DNA from: JAQSWP01 sp040255215 | GTDB lineage: Bacteria; Pseudomonadota; Alphaproteobacteria; Reyranellales; JAQSWP01 | Length of the DNA: 42,124 nucleotides | NCBI GenBank assembly: GCA_040255215.1 | Contig: JBDZUM010000020.1 | Location: 1 to 42,124, forward strand | Direction: 5' to 3' | Shown: positions 15,321 to 23,766 of the stretch, one piece after another | Layout of the letters: every line of letters begins with the position of its first letter | Numbering within the stretch: the stretch's first letter is position 1 | Program-made: the position numbers and the translations under genes | Notes under the pieces: model-generated | Told to the model about the DNA's origin: nothing | The model's database searches: none | The model's input: only the letters and a program-made list of their open reading frames with translations

Positions 15321-16846
15321 GTGAAAACGAGCAATCTTCCTCTGGCGGCGCTGTACGGCGAGACGCAGTCGACGCTGGAACTGCTGGCGATCTTTTCCGC
15401 GACCGGTACCGTGCAGGCGATGCTCGACGTCGAGGCGGCGCTGGCGCGGGCGGAAGCCGATTGCGGTATCGTGCCGGCACGGGCGGCGCGCGCCATCGAG
15501 CGGGCGTGCAAGGCGGAGGATTTCGACGTCGCGTCCCTGGCGCAAGGCATGCGCAAGGCCGGCAATCNNNNNNNNNNNNNNNNNNNNNNNNNNNNNNNNN
15601 NNNNNNNNNNNNNNNNNNNNNNNNNNNNNNNNNNNNNNNNNNNNNNNNNNNNNNNNNNNNNNNNNNNGCGGAGGATTTCGACGTCGCGTCCCTGGCGCAA
15701 GGCATGCGCAAGGCCGGCAATCTCGCCATCCCGCTGGTCGCCGCGCTGACCGACAGGGTCGCCGCCGGCAATGCCGCAGCCGCGCGCTACGTCCATTGGG
15801 GCGCCACCTCGCAGGACATCACCGATACGGCCACGGTACTGCAGTTGCGCGCGGCGATGGCTGCGATCGGCCAGGACGTGAAGCGCCTGCGGCGCGGGCT
15901 GATCGCGCTGGCGCGCCGGCACCGGCGTAGCGTCATGACTGGTCGGACATTGCTGCAGGCTGCCGCCCCGGTCAGCTTCGGGTTGCGAGCGGCCTCCTGG
16001 CTCGATGCGCTCGGCCGCCACGACAAGCGGCTGCGTCAGGCTCAGGTGAGTTGCTTGGTGCTGGAGTTCGGCGGCGCGGCCGGCACGCTGGCAAGTCTCG
16101 GAAAGGACGGGCCGGCGGTCGCCCGCGCGCTGGGCCGGCAGCTGAAACTGCCGGTGCCGGCTATTCCCTGGCATGCCGAACGCGACCGTTTCGGCGAGGT
16201 CGCCGCCACGCTCGGCCTGCTCACCGGCACGCTCGGCAAGATGGCGCGCGACATCTCGCTGTCGATGCAGAGCGAGGTCGGCGAGCTGCGCGAACCGGGC
16301 GGCGCCGGCCGCGGCGGCTCCTCGACATTGCCCCATAAACGCAACCCCATCGCCTGCGCTTCGGTGCTGGCCGCCGCCTTGCGCGTCCCCGGGCTGGTCT
16401 CGACCATGCTGGCCGCGCAGGTTCAGGAGCACGAGCGCGCGCTGGGCGGCTGGCAGGCGGAATGGTCGGTGCTGCCGGAACTGGTGCTGCTGGCCGGCGG
16501 CGCGGCGCGCCATATGGCGGAGACGATCGAGGGCCTCGAGGTCGATCGCAAGCGCATGCGGGAAAATCTCGATGCGCGCGACGGGCTGGTCATGGCCGAA
16601 GCCGTCGCGATGGCGCTGGCGGAACGGGTCGGCAAGAGCAAGGCGCATCATCTCGTGGAGCGCGCCAGCCGGCGCGCCGTGGCGGACGGCCTGCACCTGC
16701 GGGCCGCGATCGAGCGGGACCAGGAGATCGTCCGGCATTTCGACAGCGCGACGCTGGATCGCGTGTTCGATCCGCGGCGCAATCTCGGTTCGGCCGACGC
16801 GATGATCGACACCGTGCTGCGGGGCAGCGGGTCACGCAAGGCTTGA
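15321..16846 (+). CDS. pcaB: 3-carboxy-cis,cis-muconate cycloisomerase, interrupted by an artificial assembly gap
   Basis: This fumarase/aspartase-superfamily enzyme converts 3-carboxymuconate to 4-carboxymuconolactone. The 5' part reads in one frame to 15567, then 100 N follow, and the 3' part continues in another frame. The 55 bases before the gap are repeated exactly after it. Removing 100 N plus one 55-base copy (155 bases) brings both parts into one frame and gives a normal 456-residue PcaB with AGNLAIPLVAAL continuous across the joint. Visible motifs are YVHWGATSQDITDTATVLQL and the superfamily signature GSSTLPHKRNPIA, which holds the catalytic Ser loop. The start is GTG 15321, six bases after GGAGGG; an upstream TTG at 15318 is too close to that box. 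The gene is probably intact in the organism. Confidence 0.9.
15513..15567 (+). repeat. 55-bp direct repeat, left copy at the assembly gap
   Basis: This segment is identical to 15668-15722 and directly abuts the N run. An exact 55-base overlap between contig ends is what a de Bruijn graph assembler with k=55 leaves when neighbouring contigs are scaffolded instead of merged. It is not a biological repeat. Confidence 0.9.
15568..15667. other. Assembly gap of 100 N inside pcaB
   Basis: Exactly 100 N, a conventional placeholder length. The duplicated flanks and the restored reading frame indicate that no sequence is actually missing here. Confidence 0.95.
15668..15722 (+). repeat. 55-bp direct repeat, right copy at the assembly gap
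   Basis: Exact duplicate of 15513-15567, beginning at the first base after the N run. See the left copy: this is contig-end overlap, not a real duplication. Confidence 0.9.
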
Positions 16847-16855
16847 GGGGACGTG

Positions 16856-17236
16856 ATGGACGAGAAAAAGCGCTACGAGGAAGGCCTTAAAGTGCGCCGC
16901 GCGGTGCTGGGCGATGAGCATGTCGAGCGTTCGCTGGCGCGGCAGAACGATTTCACCGCCGAGTTCCAGGAGCAGATCACGCGCCACGCGTGGGGCGAGA
17001 TCTGGACCCGGCCGGGGCTGGATCGCCGCACACGAAGCGTCATGACGCTTGCCATGCTGATCGCGCTCAATCGCGGGGACGAATTCAAGCTGCATGTGCG
17101 CGGGGCGATCAACAACGGCCTGAGCCGCGACGACATCAAGGAAGTCATCCTGCAGGCGGCGATCTATTGCGGTGTGCCCGCCGCCAACACGGCGATGCAT
17201 CTGGCGCAGGAAGTCTTCGCCGAAATCGGCGCCTGA
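16856..17236 (+). CDS. pcaC: 4-carboxymuconolactone decarboxylase
   Basis: This small helical AhpD-fold enzyme decarboxylates 4-carboxymuconolactone to 3-oxoadipate enol-lactone. The 126 residues are the usual size. The family pattern is visible in TRPGLDRRTRSVMTLAMLIALNR, the central ELKLHV-type helix (here DEFKLHVRGAINNGLSRDD) and the C-terminal IYCGVPAANTAMHLAQEV. The ATG at 16856 lies five bases after a GAGGGG box; a GTG one codon earlier is also possible. It ends the pcaHGBC run. The next step needs enol-lactone hydrolase (PcaD), which is not in this window. Confidence 0.92.
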   Translation: MDEKKRYEEGLKVRRAVLGDEHVERSLARQNDFTAEFQEQITRHAWGEIWTRPGLDRRTRSVMTLAMLIALNRGDEFKLHVRGAINNGLSRDDIKEVILQAAIYCGVPAANTAMHLAQEVFAEIGA

Positions 17237-17388
17237 AGCTCCGCGGGTTGCCTCGACCGGTGCGATAGGCGAGACTCGCCGGGCGCTGGCGATTTCGCAG
17301 CGAGCGCTTCACCGGGCCGCCCCACGGGCCGGCGGGCACATGATCCCGCCCTCGCGGTCCCGATTTCCACCGTAGCCGGGATCGCGCA

Positions 17389-19182
17389 TTGACCGATTCG
17401 CCGTCAGATTTTCCAGTTGTTGAATCCGGTTCCAGGCCGCCGGAACTCACCGTGCGCGCCGTGCTCACCGGCATGGCGCTGGGAGCATTGCTGACCCCTT
17501 GCAACATCTATAGCGGGCTGAAGATCGGCTGGTCCTTCAACATGTCGATCGCCGCAGGATTGCTCGGTCTTGGCGTCTGGCGCCTGGCTGGCCGCGGACT
17601 GGGCGCGCGGCCCTGGGGCATGCACGAGAACAACATCAACCAGACCGCGGCGTCATCGGCGGCCTCGATCATTTCCGGCGGGCTGGTGGCGCCGATCCCC
17701 GCCTGGACCATGCTGACCGGGCAGACGCTGCCCTGGCCGCTGCTGGCATTCTGGGTATTCACCGTCAGCCTGCTGGGCATCGTCGTGGCGGCCGGATTGC
17801 GCAACCAGCTCCTGCTGCGCGACGGGCTGCGCTTTCCCGCCGGCACCGCGACGGCAGTGACGTTGCGCGAGATTCACGGCCAGGGCGCCGAAGCCCTGCG
17901 CCGCCTGCTGGCGTTGATCGCCGCCGCCGTCGTTTCCGCCGGGCTGAAACTTTTCGACGGGCTGATCGCCGCCCTGCCCAAGCTGACCTTTCCTGTCTCG
18001 CTGCCGGCGGTCGTCACGCCGAAAGCGGCCGCTCCGGTCGCGATGTCGCCGGCCAATCTGGGGCTGGGGCTGGACCCCTCGCTGCTGATGCTGGGTTTCG
18101 GCGCCATCATCGGCCTGCGCGCCGGCGTTTCGCTGGCGCTGGGCGCGGTGCTGGCCTGGGTCGTGCTGGGCCCGTGGAGCCTGGCGCGCGGCTGGGCCGA
18201 GCCCGGGCCGGCCGATCCCGATGCGTCCTGGTTCGGGCCGATGGTCGAATATCTGCTGTGGCCCGGCGTGGCGTTGATGGTGGTGGCGGCGCTGACGTCG
18301 ATCGCGATTTCGATCGCGCGCATCCTCGCCCGCCGTCGCGACGGTGGGGCACGACTGCTGCCGACGGTGCCGCCGCGCGTCTTCGCTGCCGGGCTGGTTC
18401 TGGCCGGGCTGCTGTCGGCGCTCGCCCAGACCAGCCTGTTCGCCATCGAGTGGTGGGAAGCGATCGTCGCGGTCGGGCTCAGCTTCGTTCTGGCCATGGT
18501 GGTGGCGCGCGTTACCGGCGAGACCGGCATCGCGCCGATCGGCGCCATGGGCAAGATCACCCAGATCAGCTTCGCGGTCATCACGCCCAACAACGTCACC
18601 ACCAACCTGATGAGCGCCAACGTCACCGGTGGCGCGGCGGGGCAGGCGTCGGACCTGATGGACGATCTGCGCACCGGGCAGCTGATCGGCGCGACGCCGG
18701 GATTTCAGGTCGTGGCCCAGGTGTTCGGCGTTCTGACCGGGGCGCTGGTTGGTACCTTGGTCTATCTCGTGCTGGTGCCCGATCCCGCCGCCATGCTGAT
18801 CACGGCCGAATGGCCGGCGCCGGCCGTCGCGACGTGGAAAGCGGTGGCGGAGGTTCTGGCGCAGGGGTTGGACTCGCTGCCGGTCGCAACCGTGACGGCC
18901 ATGGCGATCGGCGCCGCTGCGGGCTGCGCAATGGCGCTGGGCGAGAAACTGCTGCCGGCGAAGGCCGCTGCTTTCGTGCCCAGCGCGACCGCGATGGGGC
19001 TGGCGTTCGTGATCCCGGCGTCGATTTCGTTCGCGCTGTTTGCCGGCGCGCTGATCGCCGCCGTGCTGTCGCGGCTGGCGCCAAGCTGGTCGAGCCGCCT
19101 GCTGATCGTGATCGCGGCCGGGCTGGTGGCGGGCGAGAGCCTCGCCGGCGTCTTCCTGGCCGCCAGCGACATGCTGCGTTAG
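17389..19182 (+). CDS. OPT-family oligopeptide transporter
   Basis: A 597-residue integral membrane protein of the OPT family (PF03169-like) with about 14-16 predicted helices. The family features are ELTVRAVLTGMALGALLTPCNIYSGLKIGW near the N-terminus, the segment MHENNINQTAASSAASIISGG, FPAGTATAVTLREIHG, and the later block RVTGETGIAPIGAMGKITQ. Members move oligopeptides or metal chelates with protons. The substrate here is unknown. The best start is TTG 17389, without a strong ribosome-binding site; the 152-base spacer after pcaC shows no good terminator, so read-through from the pca operon is possible. A role in aromatic uptake would be a guess. It converges on the enolase-superfamily gene, with 16 bases between the stops. 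Confidence 0.85.
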   Translation: MTDSPSDFPVVESGSRPPELTVRAVLTGMALGALLTPCNIYSGLKIGWSFNMSIAAGLLGLGVWRLAGRGLGARPWGMHENNINQTAASSAASIISGGLVAPIPAWTMLTGQTLPWPLLAFWVFTVSLLGIVVAAGLRNQLLLRDGLRFPAGTATAVTLREIHGQGAEALRRLLALIAAAVVSAGLKLFDGLIAALPKLTFPVSLPAVVTPKAAAPVAMSPANLGLGLDPSLLMLGFGAIIGLRAGVSLALGAVLAWVVLGPWSLARGWAEPGPADPDASWFGPMVEYLLWPGVALMVVAALTSIAISIARILARRRDGGARLLPTVPPRVFAAGLVLAGLLSALAQTSLFAIEWWEAIVAVGLSFVLAMVVARVTGETGIAPIGAMGKITQISFAVITPNNVTTNLMSANVTGGAAGQASDLMDDLRTGQLIGATPGFQVVAQVFGVLTGALVGTLVYLVLVPDPAAMLITAEWPAPAVATWKAVAEVLAQGLDSLPVATVTAMAIGAAAGCAMALGEKLLPAKAAAFVPSATAMGLAFVIPASISFALFAGALIAAVLSRLAPSWSSRLLIVIAAGLVAGESLAGVFLAASDMLR

Positions 19183-19198
19183 CGTCGACGCAAACGCA

Positions 19199-20644
19199 TC
19201 AGCGCCATTTCGCCGCCGGCATGCGCTCGAAGCTGCTCCAGTCGGGTTCGGCGGCGACGGCGAAGCCCGGGCAGTCGAGCGATTTCAGGTCGACCATGCC
19301 GTCGTCGATCTTCAGCCGCACCACGCCGTCCGCCTCGTAGTAGAGACCGGGATGCGCCGCGAGGAAGGCGCGCTGTTCGGCCATCGGTCGGCCGCTCATG
19401 CCATTGATGAAATGATGGCCGTTGCGCTCGATATGCGAAAGACCGAGCAAGGCGACCAGCGCCATGTCCTGCTGCACGGAGATGCCGGGCAGGGTGGTGA
19501 GATCCTCGGCCGACATGAAATAGCGATCGGCGCCTTCCTGGGCGTTCCACCACGCGCAGCGGGCGCGGTTGAGGATCGACTTGTAGAAGCCCTTGCAGTT
19601 CTTGCTCGATATGCCGGCATAGCCGAGACCGCGGCCTTGCGGAAAAGCGGCAAGATCGCCGTCGGATTCGTCGAGGATGACAGGCCGCCTGGCGGCCAGC
19701 GCCGAGACGTCCTGCGACAGCGCCATCTGCCGCCTGATCGGCTGCTCGATGAAGATTATCGATTCCTTCAGCCGCTGCAGCTTCGGGCTGGCTTCGATCG
19801 CGCGCCACAGATCGAGAACGCCGGCGGCATCGCCGTATTGCTCGTTGCCATCGAGAGTGGCCTTGTACGGCACCTTCAGGCGATCGAGCACCGAAGCGAT
19901 CGACGTCAGCCGCGCGACGTCCTTCTCGACATCGCCGCCGACCTTGAGCTTGAAATAGGTCTGTCCGTAATGCGCGACGATCTCCTCCAGCGTCTCCGGC
20001 AGGCCGTCATTGACGCGCGCGCCAGCCGCCTGGTCGGTGGCGACGATGGGATCGACCATGCCGACCGTATGGCGCACATGCAGCCTGGGCAGCGGCTGCA
20101 GCCCGGCCAGGAAATCGTCGAAGGCGAAGCCGTTCAGATCGTCGATCAGTAGCGACGGCACGATGCCCGGCACGTTGGCCTTGACCATGGCGTTGAACGA
20201 CAGGCCCAGCAGCTTGCCCAGCGCATCGATCACGCAGCGGTCGATCATGGCCGGTCCGTAGCTGGCCACGAGATGGTTGAGCCGATGCTTCTCGCCGGTC
20301 GCGAGTTGCGGTCCGTACGCGGCGGCGAAATGGCCGAACGCCGTTTCGGGGCCGTGCGAGAAATAATTGGCGGCGGCGATTTCCAGCGCCAGACGGAGCT
20401 GGTCGAGATTGTCGTCATCGCTGATCGCCGGATCCTTGTCGAACCACTTGGCGCCAAGCGCTTCGGCGGCGACGCCCCAGCCGGAACGGCCGTCCTCAAG
20501 CTCGATGCGGGCGCGGGCCACGACCTGCCGGCCATGCGTGACGGTGATGACGCCGAAGCGAAACGGCAGGCGCAGCGTGTACGGCCATTCGTAGAATTCG
20601 ATCTCCTTCACCCGCAGGCGCGGGGCGTTCTTCAGGCTCGCCAT
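19199..20644 (-). CDS. Enolase-superfamily (mandelate racemase/muconate lactonizing-like) enzyme
   Basis: A 481-residue enolase-superfamily protein, longer than the usual 350-400. The metal ligands appear as D265 (TLDGNEQYGD), E300 (IFIEQPI) and D325/E326 (VILDESDGD). The acid/base lysines are K232/K234 (KLKVGG) and K348/K351 (ISSKNCKG). A lysine on both sides of the barrel without an obvious His-Asp dyad points to the MLE-like subgroup, which abstracts a proton next to a carboxylate for dehydration, cycloisomerisation or epimerisation. It is the third gene of a minus-strand operon after Gfo/Idh and a TIM-barrel isomerase, whose end it overlaps by 13 bases. An operator at 22600 controls that operon. 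A step on a sugar-acid-like intermediate is likely; the exact reaction is unknown. Confidence 0.8.
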   Translation of the reverse strand: MASLKNAPRLRVKEIEFYEWPYTLRLPFRFGVITVTHGRQVVARARIELEDGRSGWGVAAEALGAKWFDKDPAISDDDNLDQLRLALEIAAANYFSHGPETAFGHFAAAYGPQLATGEKHRLNHLVASYGPAMIDRCVIDALGKLLGLSFNAMVKANVPGIVPSLLIDDLNGFAFDDFLAGLQPLPRLHVRHTVGMVDPIVATDQAAGARVNDGLPETLEEIVAHYGQTYFKLKVGGDVEKDVARLTSIASVLDRLKVPYKATLDGNEQYGDAAGVLDLWRAIEASPKLQRLKESIIFIEQPIRRQMALSQDVSALAARRPVILDESDGDLAAFPQGRGLGYAGISSKNCKGFYKSILNRARCAWWNAQEGADRYFMSAEDLTTLPGISVQQDMALVALLGLSHIERNGHHFINGMSGRPMAEQRAFLAAHPGLYYEADGVVRLKIDDGMVDLKSLDCPGFAVAAEPDWSSFERMPAAKWR

Positions 20645-21486
20645 TGCAACGTCTCCTCGATTCCTCTCAGGTAGCCGATCGCGCGCGCAGCGCAAGCCGC
20701 GCCATCGGGCTCGTATTCGAACGGTTCGGCCGCCACCCAGCCGGCATAGGCATTGCGTTTCAGCGCCGCCAGAACCGGCGCGAACGGGTCCGAACCCTGG
20801 CCCGGCCCGCGTCGATTGCGGTCGTTGACCTGGACATGCGCAATCATGCCGGTCGGCAGGTGGCGGTCGAGCAGGGCGGCCAGCGGCTCGCTCTCCATGA
20901 CCGTACTGGCGCTGCAATCGAGCATCGTGCGGACATGCGGATTGCCGATCCGTTCGACGATGCCGATCGCCTCGTCCAGCGTGGTGACGAAGTTGGCCGC
21001 CGGCGTCGCCAGCGCCTCGATGCAATAGGTTACGCCCGCCTGCCGCGCGTCGTCGGCGATGGCGGCGAAGGCGTCGATGCCGCGCTTGCGCGCCTCCTCG
21101 GCGCCGGGTCCGTCGGGCAGGCGGCGTTGCGCCGGCGAGCCGTGCACCAGCACCGAGCCGCCGAGATCGGCGCACAGCGCGATGAGGCGGCGCATGACGT
21201 CCAGCGTCCGCTCGCGCACCTTGGCGTCGTCGCTGGTGATCGACAGGCCGGCCGGCTTCACCAGCAGCCAGTGCAGGCTGCAGATGGCGATGCCGGCGTC
21301 CGCAGCGGCGCGGCGCACGGCGGCCCGGGCATTGGCGCCGATCAGATGCGGTTCTTCCGCCAGGGTGAAGGGCGCGACCTCAAGCCCGTCATAGCCGAGC
21401 GTGGCGGAGAACGCGCATTGGCGCGCGAAGTCCATGTCGGCGATCACCTCGTTGCACAGCGCCAGGCGCAGACGGTCAGCTTGCAT
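20632..21486 (-). CDS. Sugar phosphate isomerase/epimerase-like TIM barrel (AP-endonuclease 2 family)
   Basis: A 284-residue xylose-isomerase-like TIM-barrel protein. Candidate metal ligands at the expected strand ends are E157 (YCIEALATP), D190 (RTMLDCSAS), H217 (AHVQVNDRNRRGPG) and E254 (VAAEPFEYE), a pattern seen in hydroxypyruvate isomerase, IolE and epimerase relatives. It probably isomerises, epimerises or eliminates on a keto-sugar made by the neighbouring Gfo/Idh dehydrogenase. The ATG at 21484-21486 overlaps the Gfo/Idh stop by 11 bases and its own end overlaps the enolase-superfamily gene by 13, so the three are translationally coupled. The frame extends 33 codons upstream, but those residues are unlike the family. 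Confidence 0.85.
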   Translation of the reverse strand: MQADRLRLALCNEVIADMDFARQCAFSATLGYDGLEVAPFTLAEEPHLIGANARAAVRRAAADAGIAICSLHWLLVKPAGLSITSDDAKVRERTLDVMRRLIALCADLGGSVLVHGSPAQRRLPDGPGAEEARKRGIDAFAAIADDARQAGVTYCIEALATPAANFVTTLDEAIGIVERIGNPHVRTMLDCSASTVMESEPLAALLDRHLPTGMIAHVQVNDRNRRGPGQGSDPFAPVLAALKRNAYAGWVAAEPFEYEPDGAACAARAIGYLRGIEETLQWRA

Positions 21487-22531
21487 TCTCGGTCGGCTCC
21501 CTAATCGTGACGGCCTGGCGACTCTCGGCAGAGGTTGTGATCGCCTCGAGCAGCAAGGCCATGCGCCAGGCGCCGTCGAGGCCATCGGCGGCGAAGCCGT
21601 CTTTCGGGGCCGCGCCCTCGAGCCGTCCCAGAAACTCCACGAACTCCGCCGTCAGGACGGCGACCGCATCGGCCGCCGGGACGTTACGCGACGCTGCCGG
21701 TGCATGGAAGTGCGGCGTCCATGCCCCGTCCCGGTTTTCGTGGGTCACGCTGTGGTCGACATAGGTTTCGGCAGCGAAGTCGATTTCGACTGCGCCCTTC
21801 GCGCCGCTCACGGCGATCTCCTTGCTGGTAAGCGCTCCGGCGACGACGGCGTCGGGCCAGCGTCCAGGCTGGACATAGCCGCATTCGATCTGCGCTGCGG
21901 GCCCGCCGGACCAGTCGAGCAGGATCAGCATGGTGTCGTCCATGTCGCGGCCGAAATGGTCGCGGGCCAGCGCAAAGACGCGATCGGGCAGGCGGCCGAC
22001 CAGCCAGCAGAAGAGGTCGAGATAGTGCACCGCATCGTTATGCAGCACGCCGGAATCGGTGCGAGCGCGCTTGTAGCCGGCGAATTTTCCGGTCAGCAGG
22101 CGCAGGTTGCCGAGCGCGCCCATGCCGATCTGCCGTTGCAGTTCGATGCTTTTGGGGTGATGGCGGAAATAGTAACCGGCCATCAGCGGCAGTTCCGTGC
22201 TGAGCGCCTGCCGTCGCAGGATCTGCGCTTCGGCAAAGGAGCTTACGACCGGCTTTTCGACGAAGGCCGGCTTGCCGGCCCGCAGCGCGTCGAGCGCGAT
22301 GGTGCAGTGCGTCGGCGTCGGCGTCAGAATATCGACGGCGCGACAGGTCGGCAGGACATCGCGATAGTCTTCGACGAGGTTCAGGCGGGGGTCGTCCGCC
22401 GTCGCCCGTGCGCGGGCGGCCGGATCGGGATCGGCGACGACCAGATCGGCGATACCGGCGGCGCGCCAGGCACGCGCATGCACCGGACCGAACGCGCCGT
22501 AGCCGATCTGCAGGATCGGACCGGCCGTCAC
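21476..22531 (-). CDS. Gfo/Idh/MocA-family NAD(P)-dependent oxidoreductase 1
   Basis: A 351-residue dehydrogenase from GTG 22531. It has an N-terminal Rossmann fold (ILQIGYGAFGPVHARAW), the conserved EKP motif (PAFVEKPV) and the downstream HNDAVHYLDLFCWL segment with the likely catalytic histidine region. The family oxidises or reduces sugars, inositols or their derivatives at a hydroxyl. An in-frame ATG at 22630 would add 33 residues, but that part contains the palindromic operator 22600-22615 and reads unlike any Rossmann leader; a GATAAA-like leftward -10 (22587-22592) also places the transcript start near 22580. I therefore prefer GTG 22531, although no strong ribosome-binding site is seen. 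First gene of the leftward operon with the isomerase and the enolase-superfamily enzyme. Confidence 0.83.
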   Translation of the reverse strand: MTAGPILQIGYGAFGPVHARAWRAAGIADLVVADPDPAARARATADDPRLNLVEDYRDVLPTCRAVDILTPTPTHCTIALDALRAGKPAFVEKPVVSSFAEAQILRRQALSTELPLMAGYYFRHHPKSIELQRQIGMGALGNLRLLTGKFAGYKRARTDSGVLHNDAVHYLDLFCWLVGRLPDRVFALARDHFGRDMDDTMLILLDWSGGPAAQIECGYVQPGRWPDAVVAGALTSKEIAVSGAKGAVEIDFAAETYVDHSVTHENRDGAWTPHFHAPAASRNVPAADAVAVLTAEFVEFLGRLEGAAPKDGFAADGLDGAWRMALLLEAITTSAESRQAVTIREPTENAS

Positions 22532-22599
22532 GGGCGCGCGGGACGGGCTGGAATCGGCTGCTTTATTGACACGCTGGCAACCCGCCTTTATCGTTTTTT

Positions 22600-22615
22600 G
22601 TAACCAGTTGGTTAT
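22600..22615. promoter_or_regulatory. Palindromic operator site 1 of the TetR regulon
   Basis: GTAACCAGTTGGTTAT differs from the perfect palindrome GTAACCAATTGGTTAC (30000-30015) at two positions. It lies in the divergent spacer between the leftward Gfo/Idh operon and rightward tctCBA, directly upstream of the candidate tctC -35 box, and could control both directions. Confidence 0.75.
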
Positions 22616-22644
22616 TTGGTACCGGCTCATCAGGGCGCTGTAAA
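22616..22644 (+). promoter_or_regulatory. Possible promoter for tctCBA
   Basis: TTGGTA (22616-22621) and TGTAAA (22639-22644) are 17 bases apart, each a fair sigma-70-type match. The palindromic operator ends at the base before the -35 box, which fits repression. tctC starts 48 bases after the -10 box. Confidence 0.4.
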
Positions 22645-22692
22645 GCGTCGCGGTGACTAAAGAACAGGCAACGCCAAGAGGGAGATAGGGAG

Positions 22693-23709
22693 ATGCAAGC
22701 GAAGCAGATCATGTTGGCCGCGATGGCCGCCGTCGGACTGACGGTGGCGGCCGGCGCAGCCTCGGCGCAGAACTATCCGTGGAAGCCCGAACGGCCGGTG
22801 ACGATCGTCGTGCCGTGGGCGGCCGGCGGGTCGACCGACCAGATGGCCCGTATCGTGGCCAACGAACTCGAAGGCGCGCTCGGCCAGAAATTCGTCGTCG
22901 TCAACCAGCCCGGCGCTTCCGGCTCGATCGGCACCAAGAACGTCGCCGAAGCCAAGCACGACGGCTACACCTGGGCGGCTGGCGCGGCAGCCGACGTCGG
23001 CACCTACAAGGTGCTGGGCATGCTCGACACCCAGCTCTCCGACTGGAGCCTGTTCTTCGCGGTCGCCAATGTCGGCGCCATCAGTGCCAACCCGGGCGCG
23101 CCGTACAAGGATTTCGGCCAGCTGCTCGACGCGCTGAAGAAGAACGGCGACAACGTCTCCGTGGCCACCGCCGGCATCTCGTCGGCAGGCCACAACATGA
23201 TGGAGATGATCCGCGCCGCGACGCCGATCAAGTATCGGCACGTGACCTACGAAGGCGGCAACCCGGCGGTCATCGCGACGGTTTCGGGCGAGACGCCGGT
23301 CGTCAGCCAGCTGCTCGTCGAGATGTCGGAGATGATCAAGGGCAAGCGCCTGGTGCCGCTGGTCGTGCTCAACGACAAGCCGGTGACCCTGGCCGGCTAC
23401 GGCGAGATCCCGCCGATCACCAAGTGGATTCCCGGAATGGTGGCGCCGGTGAACTATTTCGGCATCTGGGTTCCCAAGGACGCGCCGAAGGAAGTCATCC
23501 AGACCATGGAGATGGTGTGGAAGGACAAGATCGCCAGCTCGGCCGCACTGCAGAAATATGCCGCCGACCGCAGCGCCATCTTCGCGCCGCTCTACGGCAA
23601 GGAAGCGCATGACGGCGCCATGAAGATGGTGCGCCAGACCGCGTGGCTGTACTTCGACGCCGGCAAGGCCAAGGTCTCGCCGGACACCGTCGGCATTCCG
23701 CGCCAGTAG
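22693..23709 (+). CDS. tctC: Tripartite tricarboxylate transporter substrate-binding protein
   Basis: A 338-residue periplasmic receptor of the TctC (Bug) family, which captures a carboxylate for the TctAB permease. A Sec signal peptide covers about 1-25 (MLAAMAAVGLTVAAGAASA, cut before QN). The family opening RPVTIVVPWAAGGSTDQMAR and the ligand-loop pattern NQPGASGSIGTKNVAEAKHDGYT are clear. The binding partner in known members is often a carboxylate group, so the regulon's substrate probably carries one. AGGGAG precedes the ATG. It heads tctCBA, but a strong terminator-like hairpin lies between tctC and tctB, which would raise receptor over permease. Confidence 0.92.
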   Translation: MQAKQIMLAAMAAVGLTVAAGAASAQNYPWKPERPVTIVVPWAAGGSTDQMARIVANELEGALGQKFVVVNQPGASGSIGTKNVAEAKHDGYTWAAGAAADVGTYKVLGMLDTQLSDWSLFFAVANVGAISANPGAPYKDFGQLLDALKKNGDNVSVATAGISSAGHNMMEMIRAATPIKYRHVTYEGGNPAVIATVSGETPVVSQLLVEMSEMIKGKRLVPLVVLNDKPVTLAGYGEIPPITKWIPGMVAPVNYFGIWVPKDAPKEVIQTMEMVWKDKIASSAALQKYAADRSAIFAPLYGKEAHDGAMKMVRQTAWLYFDAGKAKVSPDTVGIPRQ

Positions 23710-23725
23710 CGTTCGCCTCACATCG

Positions 23726-23766
23726 GAACATCGCCATCGCTTCCCGCGGTGGCGATGTTCTCTTTT
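23726..23766 (+). terminator. Intrinsic terminator or attenuator between tctC and tctB
   Basis: GAACATCGCCA (23726-23736) pairs perfectly over 11 bases with TGGCGATGTTC (23750-23760), with a 13-base loop, followed by TCTTTT. Partial termination here would yield more TctC than TctBA, as is useful for a periplasmic receptor. Confidence 0.7.

Noticed and set aside
15513..15722. Direct 55-bp repeats as a target-site duplication or real tandem repeat around an insertion
   Set aside because: The repeat is far longer than any target duplication, abuts a 100-N run exactly, and removal restores the pcaB frame. Contig-end overlap explains everything.
15321..16846. pcaB as a frameshifted pseudogene
   Set aside because: The frame change arises only from the artificial gap plus the duplicated flank (155 bases). 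The corrected gene is full length with all motifs.
17237..17388. Regulatory RNA or small gene between pcaC and the OPT gene
   Set aside because: Only short GC-rich self-pairing segments and no start codon with a ribosome-binding site for a plausible small protein were found.
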